Origin: Psychrobacillus mangrovi
Lineage (GTDB): Bacteria; Bacillota; Bacilli; Bacillales_A; Planococcaceae
Reading direction: 5' to 3'
NCBI RefSeq assembly: GCF_037104765.1
Contig: NZ_JBAWSY010000002.1
Coordinates: 186,001-250,000 of the forward strand
Length of the DNA stretch: 64,000 nt
The notes beneath the pieces were generated by a model. It was not told the origin of the DNA. It did no database searches and worked only from the letters and a program-made list of their open reading frames with translations. Made by a program: the position numbers and the translations under genes. Positions 29,591-39,189 of this stretch are shown here, in pieces (the stretch's first letter is position 1; each line of letters opens with the position of its first letter).

Positions 29591-29992
29591 CTATTTCTTT
29601 AAAATATATTTAGACATAAAAAATGTGACTGGTAATGAAATAATAATTACTAGTACAGGTGCTAAAACCTCATTCAATATTTTATTCTCTACAAGAACGT
29701 TTAGCACTATGACATTTAAAATATACTGCAATAAATATACTATAGGATACTTTATGGCTTTCTTAAAAGTAAGTGTTGTATTAAAAACATACTTTGTATT
29801 CAACAAAAAGGCTATAATAATCCCGCATAAATACGATACGATATAAGAGAAATTATAATGAAAATAAAATAGTAAAATTAAATAAATTACATAAGTTGTT
29901 GCAGTATTTATAATCCCAACTATCAAAAAACGTATAAATTCTTTATTCAAAAACTTCATCAACAATGTATCCAGGACGTTTTCTCGTTTCAT
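29591..29992 (-). CDS. GtrA-like membrane protein
   Basis: The protein has up to 133 residues. ATG 29992 has GGAGA 8 bases upstream; ATG 29959 is an alternative. It has four membrane segments and the GtrA pattern (FLIVGIINTATTYVIYLILL...YIVSYLCGIIIAFLLNTKYVF). The family is thought to flip polyprenyl-linked sugars. It overlaps the end of the GtrB-like gene by about 50 bases, so the two are coupled, as in other gtrA-gtrB pairs. Confidence 0.82.
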   Translation of the reverse strand: MKRENVLDTLLMKFLNKEFIRFLIVGIINTATTYVIYLILLFYFHYNFSYIVSYLCGIIIAFLLNTKYVFNTTLTFKKAIKYPIVYLLQYILNVIVLNVLVENKILNEVLAPVLVIIISLPVTFFMSKYILKK

Positions 29993-30872
29993 CTAAAATT
30001 CTCCACAAGTATTCTCCTATTATTCCAAGCATAATCATTATTATCCCTTGTAATAAGGTTATTAAAGCTACAATAGTTGTCCAACCTTGAACACCAACAT
30101 TTCCACTTAAATAGCTAATCATTGTATATAGGGCATATATAAAACTGAGTATTGCAATAACAAATCCCATTCCCGTCATAAATCTAATGGGTGCATAAGA
30201 AAAACTCACAAAAGAATCTACAAATAATTTTACTTTCTTTGAAAATGTCCATTTAGATTTACCATGCTCTCTTTCTTGGCGCACATATGGTATCGTTTCT
30301 TGATCGTGGCCTAATGAGAAGATTAAACTCATAATATTAGTATTTTTTTCATTAATGCTTTTTAATTCTTCTACAACCTGTCGATCTATCAATACAAAGT
30401 CAAATCCACCTTTGGGATATCCCTTTATTGCGAACCTGTTCATTAGATAATAATAAGTATTAGAGAATAGTTTCTGGGAAATTGTTTCTAATCTATCTTC
30501 TCTTGTTGCCATTACTATCTTCTTACCTTTTTCCCAATTTTTAATCATCTCTTCAAATAATTCTGGTGGATCTTGAAGATCTGCTGAAATAATGCCTACG
30601 CAATCTCCAGTTACATAATGCAACCCTGCTTGAATTGCTTGCATTGAACCATAATTTTTACTTAATTTAATAACTTTGATTCGAGAATCATTCTCTTTAT
30701 GTTCTAATAATAAATTTAATGAGTTATCTTTTGAACCATCATCTACAAAAATAAATTCAAACTCATAATCTTTAAGTGTTCTAGATAACAACTGTAATCT
30801 AGGTATGGTGTGTGGAATATTCAATTCGTTAAAATATACCGGTATAAGAATTGAGAATTTTTTTTTATTCAT
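29943..30872 (-). CDS. GtrB-like polyprenyl-phosphate glycosyltransferase
   Basis: The protein has 309 residues. A GT2 domain (SILIPVYFNELNI, FVDDGSKDNS, ADLQDPPE with the DxD-like metal site, GHDQETIPYVRQEREHGKSKW) is followed by two membrane helices (about 230-290). This is the layout of GtrB/DPM1-type enzymes that make undecaprenyl-phosphate sugars, often glucose, for use outside the membrane. It is partnered with the GtrA-like gene. The product would be the donor for GT-C enzymes in the same cluster. Confidence 0.85.
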   Translation of the reverse strand: MNKKKFSILIPVYFNELNIPHTIPRLQLLSRTLKDYEFEFIFVDDGSKDNSLNLLLEHKENDSRIKVIKLSKNYGSMQAIQAGLHYVTGDCVGIISADLQDPPELFEEMIKNWEKGKKIVMATREDRLETISQKLFSNTYYYLMNRFAIKGYPKGGFDFVLIDRQVVEELKSINEKNTNIMSLIFSLGHDQETIPYVRQEREHGKSKWTFSKKVKLFVDSFVSFSYAPIRFMTGMGFVIAILSFIYALYTMISYLSGNVGVQGWTTIVALITLLQGIIMIMLGIIGEYLWRILDETRKRPGYIVDEVFE

Positions 30873-31953
30873 AGCTATTAATAACCTCTACTACCTTTTT
30901 TACATCTCCTAGAGACAAGACAGGACTGATAGGTAAACTTAAAACTTCTTTGTGTATTCTTTCAGATATTTCATAAGTTAAATGATTCCATTCAGCATAT
31001 GCCTCTTGCTTATGTGGAGGAATAGGGTAATGTATTAAGGATTGAATCCCGTGCTCTAATAAATATTGCTGAAATTTATCTCTATCTGCAGTTCTAATTA
31101 CAAACACATGCCAAACATGTTGTTCTTCCTTTTTAAATGATGGTAAAACAATATGCTCATTTGATATATTTTCTAAATAATAATTGGCTATTTCTCTTCT
31201 TTTTTCATTCTCTGTATCTAAGTAATCTAATTTCAAAGAAAGTACTGCAGCTTGAATTTCATCAAGTCTACTATTATGACCCTTATAAATATTCTCGTAT
31301 TTTTTATGCGAGCCATAATTTCTATATGCAATCAGCCTGTTATATATTTCTTCGTCGTTAGTTGTAATAGCTCCTCCGTCACCTAAAGCTCCCAAGTTTT
31401 TGCCTGGATAAAAACTAAATCCAGCGGCATCACCTAGATTTCCAACTTTAATATCATCGTATATAGCTCCATGCGCTTGAGCACAATCTTCAATTACTTT
31501 TAGATTATATTTATCAGCAATCTCTTTAATTGGAGACATATCACAAGTTTGGCCATATAAATGAACGACCATTATTGCTTTTGTTCTCTCTGTAATATAA
31601 TTTTCGATCAATTCAGCATCGATATTGTATGTATTAATATTTGGTTCCACTAATACCGGCGTGGCACCATTTTGTGAAATTGCTAAAATGGAAGCAATAT
31701 ATGTATTAGATGGAACAATCACTTCATCACCATCTCCAATATCATATGCCTTAATAATTAGTGAAAGTGCATCAAGTCCATTTGCAACCCCTACGCAGTA
31801 TTTACTGCCACAGTAGTTAGCGAACTTTTCTTCAAATCGATTTACCGATTCACCTAAAATATACCAACCCGATTTCAATACTTTGTCTAATTCCTTGCTG
31901 ATTAAATCATAGTACTGATCATTAATAGCCTTTAAGTCTAAGAATGGAATCAT
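30865..31953 (-). CDS. dTDP-3-amino-3,6-dideoxyhexose transaminase (FdtB/QdtB-like)
   Basis: The protein has 362 residues and belongs to the DegT/DnrJ/EryC1/StrS aminotransferase family. The PLP-binding Lys lies in FSFYPGKNLGALGDGG. Other family motifs are VGVANGLDAL, VHLYGQ and EDCAQAHG. It would aminate a 3-keto-6-deoxy dTDP-sugar. The next two genes upstream are a 3,4-ketoisomerase-like cupin and a hexapeptide acyltransferase, which together make the FdtA/B/C or QdtA/B/C pathway. It overlaps the GtrB-like gene by 8 bases. Confidence 0.85.
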   Translation of the reverse strand: MIPFLDLKAINDQYYDLISKELDKVLKSGWYILGESVNRFEEKFANYCGSKYCVGVANGLDALSLIIKAYDIGDGDEVIVPSNTYIASILAISQNGATPVLVEPNINTYNIDAELIENYITERTKAIMVVHLYGQTCDMSPIKEIADKYNLKVIEDCAQAHGAIYDDIKVGNLGDAAGFSFYPGKNLGALGDGGAITTNDEEIYNRLIAYRNYGSHKKYENIYKGHNSRLDEIQAAVLSLKLDYLDTENEKRREIANYYLENISNEHIVLPSFKKEEQHVWHVFVIRTADRDKFQQYLLEHGIQSLIHYPIPPHKQEAYAEWNHLTYEISERIHKEVLSLPISPVLSLGDVKKVVEVINSYE

Positions 31954-31967
31954 TTGTTAAGCCCCTC

Positions 31968-32534
31968 TTAAGTTAATTGTTTTATTTTTTCTTCTTTATC
32001 TTTAAAATATCTTTTTCCACAATGACACTCTGCAATATGCTCTGTTGAAAAAGTAAGTTTTTCAGTACATTCACAAATATTATATTTAATCCTAGCTGGA
32101 TTTCCATAGACTAATGTGTAATCAGGTACATCCTTAGTTACAACTGATCCGGCTCCTACCATTGCATATCTACCAACGACATTACCAGCAATTATCACAC
32201 TATTAGCACCTATGCTGGCCCCTTCTTCAACTTTGGTTTCTAAAAAATATTCTGGGTATTTTTTACTTCTTGGTAGTAAGTCGTTTGTAAACACAACATT
32301 TGGACCTAGGAAAGCATTATTCTCTATTTTTACGCCATCCCAAATATAAATGCCGGATTTAATAGTCACATTATCGCCAATTTCTACATTATTTTCAATA
32401 AAACAATGATCACAAATATTGCAATTAGAACCAATCTTCGCATCAGGTAAAATATGAACAAAAGCCCAAATTCTAGTGTCTGCTCCTATATTGTCCGTTT
32501 CAACCAATGCATGAGAATGCTTAAAATAATTCAT
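31968..32534 (-). CDS. sugar N-acetyltransferase, hexapeptide-repeat type (FdtC/QdtC-like)
   Basis: The protein has 188 residues. Imperfect hexapeptide repeats (IGSNCNICDHCFIENNVEIGDNVTIKSG...) form a left-handed beta helix, ending in GAGSVVTKDVPDYTLVYGNPAR. A C-terminal tail holds two CxC pairs (CEC and CHC), possibly a metal site, as in related deoxysugar acetyltransferases. It would N-acetylate the 3-amino sugar made by the adjacent aminotransferase. It is located 4 bases downstream of the cupin gene. Confidence 0.83.
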   Translation of the reverse strand: MNYFKHSHALVETDNIGADTRIWAFVHILPDAKIGSNCNICDHCFIENNVEIGDNVTIKSGIYIWDGVKIENNAFLGPNVVFTNDLLPRSKKYPEYFLETKVEEGASIGANSVIIAGNVVGRYAMVGAGSVVTKDVPDYTLVYGNPARIKYNICECTEKLTFSTEHIAECHCGKRYFKDKEEKIKQLT

Positions 32535-32537
32535 ACT

Positions 32538-32960
32538 TTATACCTCCTGCTCCAGATTGTCATACACTTCTAAAAACTCCTGATAGTCTCTGATGTAATC
32601 ATTACTATCATATAATTCTGATGCCAATACAAGCAAAACACAATCTGGCGTAAAATCATACATTTCGTGCCAGTCATTTGGCTCTAATATTAAAACCTTG
32701 TTAGGTGAGTCCAAAATGACATCTTCTTTCCTCACTGTATTATCAAGATAAACTTTGCAGGAACCAGCAACACAAATTAATGCCTGTCTTGTTTTATGAT
32801 GAGCGTGAAAACCTCTACTTACGCCTTCTTTAGTGCCGTAAATGTAGAATACTCTTTTTATATCAAACGGTATCTGATTATTACTTTCAATTACGGACAA
32901 AAAACCACGCTCATCGCCCAATACACCTAATTCTAAGATTGAACTTGTTATTATACCCAC
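32538..32960 (-). CDS. dTDP-4-keto-6-deoxyhexose 3,4-ketoisomerase (FdtA/QdtA-like)
   Basis: The protein has 140 residues with a single cupin fold of the WxcM/FdtA type. The SRGFHAHHKTRQALICVAGS segment carries the paired His residues used for isomerisation. It would convert the RmlB product to its 3-keto isomer. Whether the final sugar is Fuc3NAc or Qui3NAc depends on stereochemistry that I cannot read from sequence alone. It leads the three-gene deoxyamino-sugar set. Confidence 0.83.
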   Translation of the reverse strand: MGIITSSILELGVLGDERGFLSVIESNNQIPFDIKRVFYIYGTKEGVSRGFHAHHKTRQALICVAGSCKVYLDNTVRKEDVILDSPNKVLILEPNDWHEMYDFTPDCVLLVLASELYDSNDYIRDYQEFLEVYDNLEQEV

Positions 32961-33007
32961 TTTATCACTCTCATCTCATTATTATTAAATATATTTATAT
33001 CTTAAGT

Positions 33008-34675
33008 TTATTTTATTAACGTAAAGGTCATTTGGTATTTATTTTTCTTAAAAAAAGTCATAATTTGATCAGGTGTGGGAGATTCCGATTCACCCCAGCC
33101 AGTAACTGTATTTGGAACAGAAATGAGTACGCCTGAAGGATTTTCCCAAAACCTATAAGAAAAACTATGTGGTTCTTCAAAACTATCGTCATGATTTAAT
33201 TCAATACCATTAGAATCAATAACCATCATATTGGTAATATTAATAGGAATCGGAGAATTTGGAATTAACCTCACTATTTTGAAATCCTTATAATTCATTA
33301 CGAATGACCAGTTAATTTCATCAGAAAAATTAACGGTCTCCACTTCATTGTCATACTGATTCTCTATTATTTTCTCCCAATCTACTTGCTTAGTCTGAAA
33401 ATCTAACCAAATCGAAAAAATGAAAAAAGAAATTATAAATATAATCATCCAAATAAGAGTCTTAATCATTGTAATCTTAAAGCTTATTCTAGTTGTTATC
33501 CAATGGGCACCTAATCCAGTAAAAGGTAAAAGAAGCATAAACACTGGGTATCCAAATCTAGATTCCACAAGAGTAGTTCCTATAAATAATACGTATATTA
33601 TAGTAGAAAACAATAATGCATTCATTGAAAAATTATTTAATTTACTAGAAAAATAATTCTTCAACCCTAAGATAACAAGGAACCAATAAATATATAATAA
33701 TATAGATGCTACTAGCCTACTTGTGATGTCAAAACTATTTATATAGGTGTCTACAAAACCCCAATCCAATATTCCTATTATATGAATAAAGTATACAAAT
33801 AAAAAATTTATTGGTTCTAAAAATAATAAATCATAAATTGTTTCTTTATCAGATTCAATTGGATTAATATAGAATAGCTTTGGATCTACACCATCAATTA
33901 CAACTGTGCCATATTTCAAATAATCTGCAGCCCAACTGCTTTGAGTTTCATAAAGATTTTTATGAATAAGAGGTGTCCAGTCATTATAATTCTTCACATT
34001 ATTATATAACTGAGGTATAAATATAAAAGCTAATAAAAAGGAGATAATTAGAAAATTACCCATTTTTATTTTTTCGATTTTAATATGCTTAACAATTAAA
34101 ATAAAAATATATACAGGAATAAAAATACTTGAAGAAGGTCTTATCATAATAGATGCGAACAAGAAAAAAACTGAACTCATATAAGTTACATTCCTATTAT
34201 TGTTAAAACTCATTAGACCTAATGAAAATACAATAAAACAGGTTGCAAGTATATCTGTTAAAAATAAAGTTGAAGCCTGAATTAGATACGGGTTAAGTAG
34301 TCCAAACAATATTATAATAGTTGGTACTGACTTGTAAGGAAATTTCTTATAACTTAAATTTGCTAAAAATATTATCGTGATAATCAGAACACTATATTGA
34401 AAAACACTTGTAATTATTTTTGAGTAAACTAAATTCTCACCTGAAAACATATTAAATAAAGAAATTATTAATGGATAAAAGTATGTTCTTAGTGGTTCTT
34501 GAAAATCAAATATTCCGTGTTCTAAAATTTGCTTACTAAAAGCAATATATTCATTTTCATCGTAATAATTTACATTCATATTTTGTTTTAAAAAATGAAT
34601 AAAAATTGTAATTGAAAATATTTGAATTAAAAGAAATAAGTAGACATTTATAGGGAAATTATTATATCTTCTCAT
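33008..34675 (-). CDS. GT-C-like membrane glycosyltransferase with C-terminal outside module
   Basis: The protein has 555 residues. About a dozen hydrophobic segments fill residues 10-430. An acidic motif in the first outside loop (NYYDENEYI, about 37-45) matches the catalytic Asp/Glu position of ArnT/PMT-type GT-C enzymes. The last 105 residues are soluble and share clear similarity with the end of the 36959 protein (DDSF..P...SYR.WE.P...IS). By family it would use a polyprenyl-phosphate sugar outside the membrane. Its start overlaps the end of the upstream gene by 4 bases. Confidence 0.65.
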   Translation of the reverse strand: MRRYNNFPINVYLFLLIQIFSITIFIHFLKQNMNVNYYDENEYIAFSKQILEHGIFDFQEPLRTYFYPLIISLFNMFSGENLVYSKIITSVFQYSVLIITIIFLANLSYKKFPYKSVPTIIILFGLLNPYLIQASTLFLTDILATCFIVFSLGLMSFNNNRNVTYMSSVFFLFASIMIRPSSSIFIPVYIFILIVKHIKIEKIKMGNFLIISFLLAFIFIPQLYNNVKNYNDWTPLIHKNLYETQSSWAADYLKYGTVVIDGVDPKLFYINPIESDKETIYDLLFLEPINFLFVYFIHIIGILDWGFVDTYINSFDITSRLVASILLYIYWFLVILGLKNYFSSKLNNFSMNALLFSTIIYVLFIGTTLVESRFGYPVFMLLLPFTGLGAHWITTRISFKITMIKTLIWMIIFIISFFIFSIWLDFQTKQVDWEKIIENQYDNEVETVNFSDEINWSFVMNYKDFKIVRLIPNSPIPINITNMMVIDSNGIELNHDDSFEEPHSFSYRFWENPSGVLISVPNTVTGWGESESPTPDQIMTFFKKNKYQMTFTLIK

Positions 34676-36921
34676 TGCGAATTTGCAAGCTCCCTAGTTA
34701 CCAAATCTAGATCAACATTTTTTAAATCCAGTAAATAATATCTCCCATCTTCAATTTTTTTTACTGTTTGTATTTCTTTTATAATATTTATCACTCTTTG
34801 TGATCCATTATGTTCTGCATAGCCCGTATTTTCATAAGGCAAAATAAGATATCTAACATTTGCCCAATTTAAGTACTCTATGAAATTCTCTGCATTATCA
34901 ACTATATTATGATTTCCATATCTTGAACCTAAGTTTGCAATATTTTCGAATCTACAAGATAATTGGTTTAATGTCTGTTCTACACCATCACCGAGACAAT
35001 TTACAATCTCTTTGTTATTTTTTATATATTCATTTATCTCTTTCATTCCTTCTATATTAAATTTTATTTCTTTTGAAGAATTTGTTTCAAAATCCGTTTT
35101 TGTTAAATCGTAAGAAAAAGCTGAAGTACCCCAACTCCAAGAAAAATGTGTAACGAACATTATTGTTGATTGGAACGGGATAAACATTAGTATGCATACC
35201 AAAATAAACATTTTAATTTTTGGATTCACAATCTTAAAAATGGCATATACAAAACCGATTGAAAGTAAGACCATTGTAGGTATATAGTAATTTCCATCTC
35301 CACCATTTTCCGTTATTGTAACAAGATAAATTCTAGATAAAAGCAATGGTATACAAAAAATTAGTAACTTAGAATGCAATGCCGCAATTTTCGGTTTAAA
35401 TATTAATAATATTAAAAATAGAATAAAAAGGAACAAAGTTAGATTCCCTGGCCATACTGAAACGTGTAATGGATAATCACCTGGATTGAACCACACATTG
35501 TACCACTTCTGAATTACTTCTTTTAAACTATAGGTATTAGTTAGCAAGATGTTTTGTGGATTTTCTAAAAAAGGGTATTTTACTTGAAATCCAATTATAT
35601 TCCAGACTTTACCTAAGAATGGGTAAAATGGATAACCAGTCAAAGAATATGTACGATAACAGAATCCTATAAACACTATAAATGTAGTTACTAACAACTT
35701 CATGTAAAAATTTAACTCTATTAACTCTTTTCTTTGGATAGCAAAAATATCCTTCACACTATATTTATAAATGAATACAATTAAAATTAATCCAGAGTAC
35801 AATAAAGGGATATATAAAAAACTTGTGACTTTTGAATGTAAACAAAGCAAAGTACCAATTATTGCAAATATAAAATATACATTATTTTTGGAGTTAATCC
35901 AATTCCAGAGATAATATGCGACAAGTAAAAAAAGTACAGTAAAGAAGATGTCGGTTTTTGCTGAAGATCCCATATTAGTTATTGCCGGTATTGATCCGAT
36001 AGCACAAGTCATTAAAATAGCTTCTCTCGAACCAACTTTTAAACTAATAAAAAAACTATAAATAATTGTAAACAAGAATAACAACATAAAAGTTGTTGAA
36101 TTTAATATAAAACTATAATCTCCTAAATTACTTATAGGAATTAGAATGAATTCATAAAGTTTTGAATAATAATGGACAAACATTGTCAAACCGAGATTAT
36201 CAAAAAACGAGTTCTCTCCTATAAGAACTAATTCAGGTCTCAATCCATACCAAGCTGAATCATAATCTATTGCAGTATTAGATTTTGCCAACTGAGTAAG
36301 TATCAATATAAGAAGATATGAAAAACCGAATTTTTCGATCTTTCTTGCATTATTAAACTTTTTAAGTATATCTATAAAAAAGAGATTTCCTTTTAAATTA
36401 AACAAACAAAATATACCAATAACAAATGTTAAAAGTCTTAAATCACTAAAAGACCCCATACTCAACCCTGAAAAAATTAATGCTATTAGACACCAAGAGG
36501 ATATACCTACCAAAAAAGCGTCAAAATGTTGCCGAAACCCCGCTTCATTAAAATCATAATTTTTATTTCGCGATAAAATATACCTTCCAAAAGCTAAGAT
36601 TACTTCAAAATACAAAAAAACTGTAATTGTAGGGATTAACACTTGATGTAACTTTAAATAGATTAATGCTAGTAATAAGATAATGAAGCTCTTTCCCCGA
36701 TTACTAGCTTTACTCATAATTAGTAAAATCATAATAATAAATAATATTATTAACTCTAGTCCACCCTGGACACTCTCAGGTTGAACTAAATGCCACTTAT
36801 ATATTTTTAAAAGTATATTCGATACTGAAAAATAATTAAAACATAATACTAGTAGAATGGACAAACTGAGTAATACTAAAATCGAGAAATAATTAACAGT
36901 GAAATATTTACTATTTTTCAA
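34672..36921 (-). CDS. large polytopic membrane protein, GT-C-like
   Basis: The protein has 749 residues. At least 14 hydrophobic segments extend to about residue 600, followed by a soluble C-terminal part of roughly 140 residues. A motif in an outside loop (AIDYDSAWYGLRPE) carries acidic residues and fits a GT-C fold, but I cannot name a close family. It lacks the C-terminal module shared by its two neighbours. It may add a side sugar or be a polymerase-like factor; the role is inferred from context only. Confidence 0.6.
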   Translation of the reverse strand: MKNSKYFTVNYFSILVLLSLSILLVLCFNYFSVSNILLKIYKWHLVQPESVQGGLELIILFIIMILLIMSKASNRGKSFIILLLALIYLKLHQVLIPTITVFLYFEVILAFGRYILSRNKNYDFNEAGFRQHFDAFLVGISSWCLIALIFSGLSMGSFSDLRLLTFVIGIFCLFNLKGNLFFIDILKKFNNARKIEKFGFSYLLILILTQLAKSNTAIDYDSAWYGLRPELVLIGENSFFDNLGLTMFVHYYSKLYEFILIPISNLGDYSFILNSTTFMLLFLFTIIYSFFISLKVGSREAILMTCAIGSIPAITNMGSSAKTDIFFTVLFLLVAYYLWNWINSKNNVYFIFAIIGTLLCLHSKVTSFLYIPLLYSGLILIVFIYKYSVKDIFAIQRKELIELNFYMKLLVTTFIVFIGFCYRTYSLTGYPFYPFLGKVWNIIGFQVKYPFLENPQNILLTNTYSLKEVIQKWYNVWFNPGDYPLHVSVWPGNLTLFLFILFLILLIFKPKIAALHSKLLIFCIPLLLSRIYLVTITENGGDGNYYIPTMVLLSIGFVYAIFKIVNPKIKMFILVCILMFIPFQSTIMFVTHFSWSWGTSAFSYDLTKTDFETNSSKEIKFNIEGMKEINEYIKNNKEIVNCLGDGVEQTLNQLSCRFENIANLGSRYGNHNIVDNAENFIEYLNWANVRYLILPYENTGYAEHNGSQRVINIIKEIQTVKKIEDGRYYLLDLKNVDLDLVTRELANSQ

Positions 36922-36958
36922 TAACTCAACCCCTTAATGTATCTATTTTATAAATTTA

Positions 36959-39163
36959 TTATTCATCAACTTTAAACGTTTCTTCTTCGTTCATTTCAAA
37001 ATTAATTAAATAATGAATTTTATAGGTATTTTCATTGAAATATTTTTTTATATCTTCATCTGTTGGAATATTCTCCTCTTGCCATCCGCTATCTTTATCA
37101 GCAATAGAGATAACAAAATGTTTTGGTGTCTCCCAGTGCCTATAAGAATATTTATTAGGTGCAGAAAAACTATCATCAAATTCCAACTTTTCATTATTTT
37201 TAATAACAGAAATTGAATATTGCTCTAAAGGAAGATCTTCAAAAGCGGAAAATTGAACAACCTTGTATCCAGATAAATCTAGTGCAAAAGTCCAATCTAA
37301 ATTACCATCTAACTTTTTTACTGTTCTATATTTTGAGATATCAAATAACTCTTTTCTCCGCTGTTCTAACTCTATGTTTGAATAATTATTCTTTGTTTCT
37401 TTATTATAATTTTCCATTTTAAAGAATACTAATCGTTCATCTGCACTGATTTTAGGTTCAACCTCTAAAAGTAAAGTCAACTTACTTTCTATCTCCTTAG
37501 CTTGTTCTTCACTATAACCTTTTCGATCTATATATATTCCTTTGAAGCCGACAATTGACAAAGATTCTACAGCTTCTTCAATTGGTTGCTTGACTAATTC
37601 ACGTTGCCATATGTCCTCATTTCTTCCCTTCATTCCTCCAAAACTCCACAGTAAAGAATCGGAATGGATGTAGCCTTTAGCTAGATCATAATTCCCCATT
37701 CCATTCGGATGTTCACCCTCTGGAAAAGAAATATATGGAAGTTGAAAGATCATGGAATTTGGTGGGATTTCTTCTTCAATCGAATTTATAAAATCACGGT
37801 CACTATTATATTCCTCTGCTACAACAGAAAAAGGCGCTAAATTACTCGAACCTGTTTGATCTAGGATACCAGCAAAAGCTATCAAAATTAGCACTAGGTA
37901 AAAAACATTTTTTTGCATTTTTCCTTTTACAAATCTAATATATATTCGTTGTAAAACTATCAACATAAATAATATAGAAAAGAAAGCAATAAAAATACTT
38001 AGCCTATTATAACTTCTAATTTGAGCTGAAACTACCATAGCAAATATTGTCCCAAAACCACCTATAGTACCTAACATTACAGCTGATATATTCATTACAC
38101 CTAAAGTATTAATTACTTCAGATTCCTTTGAAATCTCGTTCTTCTGTTTATTTTTATAAAAAATAAATGTAAACAGTAACGCTAAAAAACTTATTCCCCC
38201 TAGTATTCCTAAAGAAGAAGTATCATTTTCATTAACTAACGTTGCTTCCTTGTTATAATTATCTTTAAAAGTAGCAAATTCACTTATTCTATGATTTGTA
38301 ATAGGTAAAATTAATTGAACAATCTTTAATCCATACGTCTCACTTGCTAACGCACTTCTTTGAGAAGTCTCAACATTTTCTCCGTGAATGGCTTTATAAT
38401 ATAAGCTTGGAGAAATATTAATAATTAATCCTATCGCTATTATTAATATTAATATGGAAGACCTCATTAAAAATATTAATTTCTTGTTTCCAATCGCTTT
38501 ATATATCCCTATAACTAGAAGAAAAAAACAAGAAAAGAAAGCATAGTAAGCTCCGGTTGCCGAAACAAGTGCACATATAACAATACTAATAATTGTATCT
38601 TTACTCCATATTATATTAAATCTGCGTTTAGAAGAATAATCTAACACTATCCTTTTATCTAAAGCAATCCATAATATTACCATAACTACTAAAGGGACTA
38701 GATAGTAACCCAATAAGAATAAGTGACCCATTCTAATAATATGATATGGAAGAAACGTGTACAGTAGTGCTCCAAAAATCGATAGTACCCTGTTTATATT
38801 AAATTTATCAAAAACATAGATTGAACAAATAAACACCAAAATATAAGTCAGTAAATAATATAAATTCATGACAACTGCATAATCAGCACTAAACAGTGAA
38901 ATTAATTTCATTATTAAATACTGAAAATTATCTCCGCCTAATGGATAATCATACATTTCTAAGTTAAAGGGAGCACCAAGATATTTATTATTATTAATCC
39001 ATCCATTGTCAATCATCCCTTTAATAAACATACCAGTTGACAATCCATCTCCTGTATAAACATATGGAATCTTAATATCAAAATTCTTTAGTCCTAATAC
39101 ATAGTACATGGTTACAATACAGAGGATAATTCCACTTAAGTAGAAAATAAGTACCTTTTTCAT
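36959..39163 (-). CDS. large membrane protein, GT-C-like, with C-terminal outside module
   Basis: The protein has 734 residues. A first membrane helix is followed by an outside loop (YTGDGLSTGMFIKGMIDNGW...YDYPLGGDNFQY) rich in acidic and aromatic residues, typical of predicted membrane glycosyltransferases. About a dozen further helices reach residue 430. The soluble C-terminal part has two portions; the last (about 625-727) is homologous to the end of the 33008 protein. It lies between manC and the second GT-C-like gene. The sugar and acceptor are unknown. Confidence 0.62.
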   Translation of the reverse strand: MKKVLIFYLSGIILCIVTMYYVLGLKNFDIKIPYVYTGDGLSTGMFIKGMIDNGWINNNKYLGAPFNLEMYDYPLGGDNFQYLIMKLISLFSADYAVVMNLYYLLTYILVFICSIYVFDKFNINRVLSIFGALLYTFLPYHIIRMGHLFLLGYYLVPLVVMVILWIALDKRIVLDYSSKRRFNIIWSKDTIISIVICALVSATGAYYAFFSCFFLLVIGIYKAIGNKKLIFLMRSSILILIIAIGLIINISPSLYYKAIHGENVETSQRSALASETYGLKIVQLILPITNHRISEFATFKDNYNKEATLVNENDTSSLGILGGISFLALLFTFIFYKNKQKNEISKESEVINTLGVMNISAVMLGTIGGFGTIFAMVVSAQIRSYNRLSIFIAFFSILFMLIVLQRIYIRFVKGKMQKNVFYLVLILIAFAGILDQTGSSNLAPFSVVAEEYNSDRDFINSIEEEIPPNSMIFQLPYISFPEGEHPNGMGNYDLAKGYIHSDSLLWSFGGMKGRNEDIWQRELVKQPIEEAVESLSIVGFKGIYIDRKGYSEEQAKEIESKLTLLLEVEPKISADERLVFFKMENYNKETKNNYSNIELEQRRKELFDISKYRTVKKLDGNLDWTFALDLSGYKVVQFSAFEDLPLEQYSISVIKNNEKLEFDDSFSAPNKYSYRHWETPKHFVISIADKDSGWQEENIPTDEDIKKYFNENTYKIHYLINFEMNEEETFKVDE

Positions 39164-39189
39164 ATTTTTCTCCTATGATTATTTAAATT

